Shown here: positions 58,732 through 64,000 of the stretch, in pieces
Numbering within the stretch: position 1 is the stretch's first letter
Layout: every line of letters begins with the position of its first letter
Origin: Streptomyces sp. Ru62
GTDB taxonomy: Bacteria; Actinomycetota; Actinomycetes; Streptomycetales; Streptomycetaceae
Direction of reading: 5' to 3'
Assembly: GCF_002920615.1 (NCBI RefSeq)
Contig: NZ_PQSU01000012.1
Coordinates: 186,001-250,000 of the forward strand
DNA: 64,000 nt
The notes under the pieces: generated by a model
Database searches by the model: none
What the model was told of the DNA's origin: nothing
The model's input: the letters and a program-made list of their open reading frames with translations, nothing else
Made by a program: the position numbers and the translations under genes

Positions 58732-60510
58732 GTGCCGCAAGACGCCTACGACTACGACGTCCTGATCGTCGGCTCCGGCTTCGGCGGCTCGGTGTCCGCA
58801 CTCCGGCTCACCGAGAAGGGGTACAAGGTCGGGGTGCTGGAAGCCGGACGCCGCTTCACCCGCGCCACGTTGCCCAGGAACTCCTGGGACCTGAAGAACT
58901 ACCTCTGGGCCCCGAAGCTCGGCATGTTCGGCATCCAGCGCATCCACCTGCTGGGCAATGTGATGGTGCTGGCCGGCGCGGGCGTCGGCGGCGGCTCCCT
59001 CAACTACGCCAACACCCTCTACGTGCCGCCGAAGCCCTTCTTCGAGGACCCGCAGTGGCGGCACATCACCGACTGGCAGGAGGAGCTGAAGCCGTACTAC
59101 GACCAGGCCCGGCGCATGCTCGGCGTGCGGCTCAACCCGACCATGACCCCCTCCGACGTCCACCTCAAGGCGGCGGCCGAGCGGATGGGCGTCGGCGACA
59201 CCTTCCACCTCGCCCCGGTGGGCGTGTTCTTCGGCGACGGCAAGGACGCCGACGGCAGGGCGAAGGCCCGGCCCGGTGAGCAGGTGAACGACCCGTACTT
59301 CGGCGGGGCCGGCCCCGACCGGAAGGCCTGCACCGAGTGCGGCGAGTGCATGACCGGCTGCCGGCACGGCGCGAAGAACACCCTCAACGAGAACTACCTG
59401 TACCTCGCCGAGAAGGCCGGCGCGGTCGTGCACCCCATGACGACGGTCGTGTCCGTCACGGACGACTCGCGCGGCGGCTACGCGGTGGCGACCCTGCCGA
59501 CGGACCGGAAGAAGAAGGGCGAGGGCCGGCTCTTCACCGCCCGCAGGGTGGTCCTCGCGGCCGGCACCTACGGCACCCAGACCCTGCTGCACCGCATGAA
59601 GGCCGGCGGCCAGCTGCCGTACCTGTCCGCCCGGCTCGGCGACCTGACCCGCACCAACTCGGAGGCCCTGGTCGGCGCGCAGACCGACAACCGCCGCTAC
59701 CGCAGGGCCACCGGCGCGCCACGGGCCGACTTCACGCAGGGCGTCGCCATCACGTCCTCGATCCACCCCGACGAGAACACCCACATCGAACCGGTGCGGT
59801 ACGGCAAGGGCTCCAACTCGATGGGCGGCCTGTCCATCCTCCAGGTGCCGTACGCCGAGGGCTCCTCGCGCGTCCTCGCCTGGCTGGCGAACGCGGCCCG
59901 GCACCCGCTGCTGGTCGCCCGTTCCCTGTCCAACCGGCGCTGGTCGGAGCGGACCATCATCGGCCTGGTCATGCAGTCCCTGGACAACTCGCTGACCACG
60001 TACCTGAAGCCCGGCGGCGTGGGCAAGGGCCTGCTCACCGCGCGGCAGGGGCACGGCGCGCCGAACCCGAAGCAGATCAGGGCCGCGACCGAGGCCGCCT
60101 CCGCGCTCGCCGCCGAGATCAACGGCTTCGCCGGCAGCAACGTGGGCGAGCTGATGGGCACCCCGCTCACCGCGCACTTCCTCGGCGGCTGCCCCATCGG
60201 CGACTCCCCGGAGACGGGCGTGATCGACCCGTACCACCGGCTCTACGGCCACCCCGGCATCTCGGTCGTCGACGGCGCCGCGGTCTCGGCGAACCTGGGG
60301 GTGAACCCCTCGCTGACGATCACCGCGCAGGCCGAGCGGGCGATGTCGTTCTGGCCGAACAAGGGCGAGGAGGACCCACGGCCGGCGCCCGGAGCGGCGT
60401 ACGAGCGGCTGAAGCCGGTGGAACCGCAGTCCCCGGCGGTCCCCGCGGACGCGTTCGGCGCGCTGCGGCTGCCGTTCCTGGGGATGCCGGCGGTACCACC
60501 GAAGAAGTGA
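58732..60510 (+). CDS. GMC-family FAD oxidoreductase (ChoD / cholesterol oxidase-like)
   Basis: 592 residues. The FAD motif is DVLIVGSGFGGSVSALRLTEKGYKVGVLEAG; AGAGVGGGSLNYANTLY is the GMC loop, and the C-terminal GGCPIGDSPETGVIDPYHRLYGHPGISVVDGAAVSANLGVNPSLTITAQAERA carries the active-site region. A Cys cluster ACTECGECMTGCRHGAKN is typical of the ChoD branch. M. tuberculosis choD also lies near guaB2/guaB3, which supports this homology. True sterol substrate is unproven. GTG 58732 with GAGGAG upstream. Confidence 0.88.
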   Translation: MPQDAYDYDVLIVGSGFGGSVSALRLTEKGYKVGVLEAGRRFTRATLPRNSWDLKNYLWAPKLGMFGIQRIHLLGNVMVLAGAGVGGGSLNYANTLYVPPKPFFEDPQWRHITDWQEELKPYYDQARRMLGVRLNPTMTPSDVHLKAAAERMGVGDTFHLAPVGVFFGDGKDADGRAKARPGEQVNDPYFGGAGPDRKACTECGECMTGCRHGAKNTLNENYLYLAEKAGAVVHPMTTVVSVTDDSRGGYAVATLPTDRKKKGEGRLFTARRVVLAAGTYGTQTLLHRMKAGGQLPYLSARLGDLTRTNSEALVGAQTDNRRYRRATGAPRADFTQGVAITSSIHPDENTHIEPVRYGKGSNSMGGLSILQVPYAEGSSRVLAWLANAARHPLLVARSLSNRRWSERTIIGLVMQSLDNSLTTYLKPGGVGKGLLTARQGHGAPNPKQIRAATEAASALAAEINGFAGSNVGELMGTPLTAHFLGGCPIGDSPETGVIDPYHRLYGHPGISVVDGAAVSANLGVNPSLTITAQAERAMSFWPNKGEEDPRPAPGAAYERLKPVEPQSPAVPADAFGALRLPFLGMPAVPPKK

Positions 60511-60568
60511 CCGGACCGGCAGCCGCCGGACCTGCCGCAACGGCACACCGGATCGGCCCGGACGACAC

Positions 60569-60606
60569 AGAGGGACCTGCATCCCCCTCCGAAGGCAGGT
60601 CCCTCT
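60569..60606 (+). terminator. Terminator after the GMC oxidoreductase gene
   Basis: AGAGGGACCTGC (60569-60580) and GCAGGTCCCTCT (60595-60606), perfect 12-bp arms, then CACCGTTTTCTT. Confidence 0.88.
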
Positions 60607-60715
60607 CACCGTTTTCTTGATCCGGCAGGTTTGATCAGCGGAAAGCGTGAAGGGTTGCTCGGGAGACCCCGGGTTTGCGTGTGAGCTCGGTCACGTCCCG
60701 GGGTGCGGGCATGAC

Positions 60716-60753
60716 GAAGGGCCCCGCGGGACGGAGAGGCCGCGGGGCCCTTC
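60716..60753. terminator. Strong hairpin, probable terminator for the chorismate mutase transcript
   Basis: GAAGGGCCCCGCGG (60716-60729) and CCGCGGGGCCCTTC (60740-60753), perfect 14-bp arms. On the plus strand TTCC follows. It is the first of six consecutive hairpins. Confidence 0.75.
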
Positions 60754-61103
60754 TTCCAGTCAGCACCGGCGTCAGGGCGGCGCCGGTGCCAGGGAGCGGC
60801 GCCGGGGGGTTGCGCCGCTGGTTCCTGTGCCCTGTGGACTTCTGCAGTTGTCGGGGTTCCGCCGGCCGGCCCCGGGCGTCCCCGGAGCCGGCCGTTCTCT
60901 TGGGTGACCGGGCTGCTGTCCCCTGCCGTCCGGTCACTTCCTGGAGCGAGGTCCCACGGCGTACGGCACGACCCGTACGCCTCATCGCTCCAGCGAGCCA
61001 CGCGTGGTTCTTTCGGGCCCGCCCCTGGCTGGCACGGACAACCCCCTCAACGAAGCGGTGCGCGGGCCGGTCACGCGCCGTACGGGTGAGAGCGGGACCG
61101 AAC
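60754..61103. other. 350-base non-coding region with five consecutive perfect hairpins
   Basis: No convincing gene on either strand. Stems: 60763-60771/60781-60789 (9 bp), 60795-60802/60812-60819 (8 bp), 60863-60870/60887-60894 (8 bp, inner CCGGG/CCCGG), 60904-60911/60930-60937 (8 bp), and a two-part stem 60942-60949/60985-60992 (TGGAGCGA) with inner 60958-60966/60973-60981 (GGCGTACGG). Together with 60716-60753 this is a six-hairpin run. It is downstream of the chorismate mutase gene on its strand. Confidence 0.55.
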
Positions 61104-61385
61104 TCAGATACGACCCCGGCTCAGCTCCAGCAGGGTCATGGCGAGGGCGGTGCCCGGCTTGCCGAGCGCGTCCCGGTAGCGGCCGAGGATCTCCATCTCG
61201 CGGGACAGGTGCACACGCCGTCCGCCGGAGGCGATACGGGTCTGCTGGACGACGGCGGAGACGGCCATCCGCTCCTGGACGAGCCCGATGATCCGGTCGT
61301 CGAGCGCGTCGATGCGGTCACGGGCGTCGGCGATGATCGCCTCCGGCGTTGCGGCCTGTGCGGTGTCCGGTGCGGTGGTGGTCAT
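61104..61385 (-). CDS. Chorismate mutase (AroQ type)
   Basis: 93 residues. Converts chorismate to prephenate for Phe and Tyr. The single helical AroQ domain reads IIADARDRIDALDDRIIGLVQERMAVSAVVQQTRIASGGRRVHLSREMEILGRYRDALGKPGTALAMTLLELSRGRI. ARDRIDALD and the RxxLSREMEI stretch carry the active-site Arg/Glu residues. ATG 61385 has CGAGGAG upstream (minus strand). A leader peptide and hairpin precede it (61440-61566), so it seems controlled by attenuation. Divergent from guaA. Confidence 0.92.
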   Translation of the reverse strand: MTTTAPDTAQAATPEAIIADARDRIDALDDRIIGLVQERMAVSAVVQQTRIASGGRRVHLSREMEILGRYRDALGKPGTALAMTLLELSRGRI

Positions 61386-61439
61386 GTCGGGCTCCTCGCT
61401 GGGATGAGTGCCCCCGAACGACACGGCCCGGAGAAACGA

Positions 61440-61474
61440 CAGGCGCCCCGGGCCTTGTCGGCCCGGGGCGCCTG
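61440..61474 (-). terminator. Attenuator-type terminator before chorismate mutase
   Basis: CAGGCGCCCCGGGCC (61440-61454) and GGCCCGGGGCGCCTG (61460-61474) are perfect 15-bp arms with a 5-base loop; on the minus strand TCGTTTCTC follows. It starts 20 bases after the leader-peptide stop and ends 54 bases before the chorismate mutase start. Confidence 0.8.
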
Positions 61475-61494
61475 GGAAGTCGCTTGGCGTCAGC

Positions 61495-61566
61495 TCAAGC
61501 AGCACGACCATGGCAGCCGGCGGGCCGGGTGCCATAGGTAAAGACGAAGGTCGAGTGCTTGCGCAT
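61495..61566 (-). CDS. Leader peptide of chorismate mutase attenuator, 23 residues
   Basis: ATG 61566 (minus strand) opens MRKHSTFVFTYGTRPAG and ends CHGRAA with TGA at 61495-61497. The stretch FVFTY holds two Phe and one Tyr, the end products of the pathway. The codons TTT and TAT are rare in this genome. CATACT (61572-61577) lies 5 bases upstream, so the peptide would be made from a leaderless transcript. Peptide plus terminator is the arrangement of ribosome-mediated attenuation. Confidence 0.65.
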   Translation of the reverse strand: MRKHSTFVFTYGTRPAGCHGRAA

Positions 61567-61663
61567 GCGGTCAGTATGCCACGGTGGCTTCCCTCGGAGG
61601 TCCCCCGGCCACCCCGTTAGAATCGGAAGCACAGACCCCCGCCCGACCACCAGAAGGCACCCC

Positions 61664-63244
61664 GTGTCATCAGCGACCCAGTCTGCCGCCACCCCCGACA
61701 CCGTCCTGGTCGTCGACTTCGGCGCGCAGTACGCCCAGCTCATCGCCCGACGCGTCCGCGAGGCGCGGGTCTACAGCGAGATCGTGCCGAGCACCATGCC
61801 GGTCGCCGAGATGCTCGCCAAGAACCCCGCGGCGATCATCCTCTCCGGCGGCCCGTCGTCCGTGTACGAGGAGGGCGCCCCCACCCTCGACCGCGAGATC
61901 TTCGAGGCCGGCGTCCCCGTCTTCGGCATGTGCTACGGCTTCCAGCTCATGGCGCAGGCCCTCGGCGGCACGGTCGACAACACCGGCGCCCGCGAGTACG
62001 GCCGTACGGACCTGCACGTCTCCAAGAACTCCTCCACCCTCTTCGAGGGCACCCCGGCCGAGCAGCACGTGTGGATGTCGCACGGCGACGCCTGCTCCGC
62101 CGCCCCCGAGGGCTTCGCGGTCACCGCCTCCACGGACGTCGTCCCGGTCGCCGCGTTCGAGAACGACGAGAAGAAGCTCTACGGCGTCCAGTACCACCCC
62201 GAGGTCATGCACTCCACGCACGGCCAGCAGGTGCTGGAGCACTTCCTGTACCGCGGTGCCGGCCTGGAGCCGAACTGGACCACCGGCAACGTGATCGAGG
62301 AGCAGGTCGAGGCCATCCGCGAGCTGGTCGGTGACAAGCGCGCGATCTGCGGCCTGTCCGGCGGTGTGGACTCCGCCGTCGCCGCCGCACTCGTCCAGAA
62401 GGCCATCGGCTCCCAGCTGACCTGCGTGTACGTCGACCACGGCCTGATGCGCAAGGGCGAGACCGAGCAGGTCGAGAAGGACTTCGTCGCGGCCACCGGC
62501 GTCCAGCTGAAGGTCGTCGACGCCGAGGAGCGCTTCCTCAAGGCGCTGGCCGGGGTCAGCGACCCGGAGGAGAAGCGGAAGATCATCGGCCGCGAGTTCA
62601 TCCGCGTCTTCGAGCAGGCCCAGGCCGAGATCATCGCCGACGAGGGCCCGGCCGTGGAGTTCCTGGTCCAGGGCACCCTCTACCCGGACGTGGTGGAGTC
62701 CGGCGGCGGCACCGGCACCGCGAACATCAAGTCGCACCACAACGTCGGCGGCCTGCCCGAGGACCTTGAGTTCAAGCTGATCGAGCCGCTGCGCAAGCTG
62801 TTCAAGGACGAGGTCCGCATGGTCGGCCAGGAGCTGGGCCTGCCGGAGGAGATCGTCCAGCGCCAGCCCTTCCCGGGCCCGGGCCTCGGCATCCGCATCG
62901 TCGGCGAGGTCACCAAGGAGCGGCTGGACCTGCTGCGCGAGGCCGACGCCATCGCCCGCGAGGAGCTGACCGCGGCCGGCCTGGACCGTGACATCTGGCA
63001 GTGCCCGGTGGTCCTGCTCGCCGACGTCCGCAGCGTGGGCGTCCAGGGCGACGGCCGCACCTACGGCCACCCGATCGTCCTGCGCCCGGTCTCCTCCGAG
63101 GACGCGATGACGGCCGACTGGTCGCGGCTGCCGTACGACGTGCTGGCGAAGATCTCCACCCGCATCACCAACGAGGTCCGTGACGTCAACCGGGTCGTCC
63201 TCGACGTGACGAGCAAGCCGCCGGGCACGATCGAGTGGGAGTAG
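61664..63244 (+). CDS. guaA: GMP synthase (glutamine-hydrolysing)
   Basis: 526 residues. Aminates XMP to GMP with glutamine and ATP, the last step after GuaB. Glutaminase half: VLVVDFGAQYAQLIARRVRE, nucleophile Cys in GMCYGFQLM, and GVQYHPEV with the catalytic His. The ATP-pyrophosphatase half has GLSGGVDSAVAAAL and the dimerisation end RPVSSEDAMTADW ... VTSKPPGTIEWE. GTG 61664 (VSSATQSAATPDT) is chosen for length; AGAAGG lies upstream. It converges with the next gene 6 bases away. Confidence 0.97.
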   Translation: MSSATQSAATPDTVLVVDFGAQYAQLIARRVREARVYSEIVPSTMPVAEMLAKNPAAIILSGGPSSVYEEGAPTLDREIFEAGVPVFGMCYGFQLMAQALGGTVDNTGAREYGRTDLHVSKNSSTLFEGTPAEQHVWMSHGDACSAAPEGFAVTASTDVVPVAAFENDEKKLYGVQYHPEVMHSTHGQQVLEHFLYRGAGLEPNWTTGNVIEEQVEAIRELVGDKRAICGLSGGVDSAVAAALVQKAIGSQLTCVYVDHGLMRKGETEQVEKDFVAATGVQLKVVDAEERFLKALAGVSDPEEKRKIIGREFIRVFEQAQAEIIADEGPAVEFLVQGTLYPDVVESGGGTGTANIKSHHNVGGLPEDLEFKLIEPLRKLFKDEVRMVGQELGLPEEIVQRQPFPGPGLGIRIVGEVTKERLDLLREADAIAREELTAAGLDRDIWQCPVVLLADVRSVGVQGDGRTYGHPIVLRPVSSEDAMTADWSRLPYDVLAKISTRITNEVRDVNRVVLDVTSKPPGTIEWE

Positions 63245-63250
63245 TCCTCC

Positions 63251-63718
63251 CTAGGTCCGCCTGAGAGCGCGCACCGGCTCTCCGGGCTTCCAGACCTGGG
63301 TGACCAGATACGTGTCGTCCTCGACGTAGGTCCGTACGACCTCCGTCAGCTCGGTGCGGAAGAGGTGGAACGGCTGCGGCGGTTCCACCTCTTCCACGTA
63401 CGCGGCCCTGGCCGCGCCGTCCTCGACCTCGTACGCCCGCCCGCCGATCCGGACGTCTCCGCCGCCCATGTCCGTTCCCGCGCCCGGGTTGGCCTGGAGG
63501 GCGAACCGGGGGTCGCGGCGCAGGTCGAGGGCTTTCAACGAGCCCGACATCATGCCGAGCCAGAGCTCCCCGCCCAGGAAGCGGACCTCGATCCCGGAGG
63601 TGCGGGGCGAGCCGTCCTTGCGGAGGGTCGCGAGGACATGGTGCCGGTGGGCGCCGAAGCGCTCCTCGCCGGTCTTCGCCAGATCGGGTACGGCGGTGCT
63701 GAAGGCTGCCCAGTTCAT
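63251..63718 (-). CDS. Pyridoxamine 5'-phosphate oxidase family (split beta-barrel flavin/F420-type) protein
   Basis: 155 residues. RFGAHRHHVLATLRKDGSPRTSGIEVRFLGGELWLGMMSGSLKALDLRRDPRFALQANPG is the characteristic PNPOx-like barrel start with cofactor-contacting KALDLRRDPR. The C-terminal part (DTYLVTQVWKPGEPVRALRR) closes the barrel. Cofactor (FMN, F420 or haem) and substrate are unknown. ATG 63718 (MNWAAFSTAVP) is chosen over a start 10 codons upstream. Confidence 0.85.
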   Translation of the reverse strand: MNWAAFSTAVPDLAKTGEERFGAHRHHVLATLRKDGSPRTSGIEVRFLGGELWLGMMSGSLKALDLRRDPRFALQANPGAGTDMGGGDVRIGGRAYEVEDGAARAAYVEEVEPPQPFHLFRTELTEVVRTYVEDDTYLVTQVWKPGEPVRALRRT

Positions 63719-63852
63719 ACGCGCCAGTCTCACCGGCAATCCCGACATCTCCTGTCCGGTATGCGCGGCATCTTCACAGCACGGCTCTGCCCTCTTGCGC
63801 CCGCCGGCGGTACCTTCCGGCCCGTACCGCCCATCCCCGTACGGGAGGATCC

Positions 63853-64000
63853 ATGCAAGGGCCCACGCCGCCCCTGCCGCTGCCCACCGACCGGCTGCGG
63901 TTCGCCATGCCGCCGATGCACGACTCGGCCGAGGACGAACGCCGGCACCGCAAGGAGCGGCTCGCCGGCGCCCTGCGGATCTTCGGGCGGGCGGGTTTCG
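63853..64000 (+). CDS. Class II aldolase/adducin family protein, N-terminal part (truncated by window end)
   Basis: 49 codons visible. ATG 63853 behind GGGAGGATCC. It opens MQGPTPPLPLPTDRLRFAMP and then EDERRHRKERLAGALRIFGRAGF, which resembles the start of streptomycete class II aldolase/adducin proteins where the first helix leads to the substrate loop. The catalytic metal ligands lie beyond the window, so the call rests on the first helix only. Confidence 0.55.
   Translation, partial: MQGPTPPLPLPTDRLRFAMPPMHDSAEDERRHRKERLAGALRIFGRAGF

Noticed and set aside
60635..60712. 25-residue minus-strand frame with an HTH-like end (DVTELTRKPGVSRATL)
   Set aside because: Too short, lies partly in a hairpin, no ribosome site; could be a remnant of a regulator but cannot be supported.

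Overview
The window is chromosomal DNA of a Streptomyces-type actinomycete. G+C is very high and codon third positions are almost always G or C. GTG starts are common and overlapping stop/start codons are frequent. It carries development genes found only in streptomycetes and relatives (whiD, bldM, shbA). From memory, the gene order matches the S. coelicolor segment around SCO4733-SCO4786; no database was searched. I see no phage, plasmid, insertion sequence, CRISPR array, tRNA or rRNA.

Layout. 1-2736: end of a membrane glycan enzyme, a nucleotide-sugar dehydrogenase and a polyprenol-phosphate mannose synthase. 2749-13462: ribosomal proteins L13 and S9, then amino-sugar and cofactor genes (glmM, coaA, glmS, acpS) with a DUF389 membrane protein, a secreted FG-GAP beta-propeller and an SDR. 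13516-22032: nnrD, a 0.5 kb block of tandem repeats, alr, an alpha/beta hydrolase, and the t6A genes tsaE, tsaB and tsaD with rimI; a YkuD-like protein lacking its catalytic Cys lies among them. 22034-28519: a candidate small RNA, a LacI regulator, an LCP cell-wall ligase, a DGPF/ECF42 sigma-factor module, a methyltransferase and the first of two deacetylase lipoproteins. 28516-34954: the second deacetylase, groES-groEL under two CIRCE operators, a two-domain SnoaL protein, an SDR and a divergent MOSC/LysR pair. 35094-40671: whiD, bldM, shbA, guaB and guaB3. 40979-44765: a dehydrogenase homologue without its catalytic residues, glpD and a hypothetical secreted protein. 44906-56910: five Ser/Thr kinase-type genes with an AraC regulator and a metallo-hydrolase inserted. 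56950-64000: an operator-like palindrome, a semialdehyde dehydrogenase, a GMC oxidoreductase, a non-coding hairpin-rich block, chorismate mutase behind an attenuator-like leader, guaA, a PNPOx-type protein and the start of a class II aldolase gene.

Themes. Cell-wall precursor supply (GlmM, GlmS, Alr, LCP, deacetylases) lies beside developmental control (WhiD, BldM, ShbA) and receptor kinases that share one kind of extracytoplasmic sensor domain. The purine genes guaB, guaB3 and guaA are spread over 25 kb. Many genes have a TANNNT-like -10 hexamer 6-8 bases before the start codon, which suggests leaderless mRNAs.

The least expected items are: a pseudokinase whose activation segment is interrupted by over 300 low-complexity residues; a chorismate mutase leader peptide rich in Phe/Tyr codons followed by a terminator; a run of six perfect hairpins at 60716-60992; a candidate structured RNA at 22070-22215; and several enzyme homologues that lost catalytic residues (UGD-like, YkuD-like, second deacetylase).
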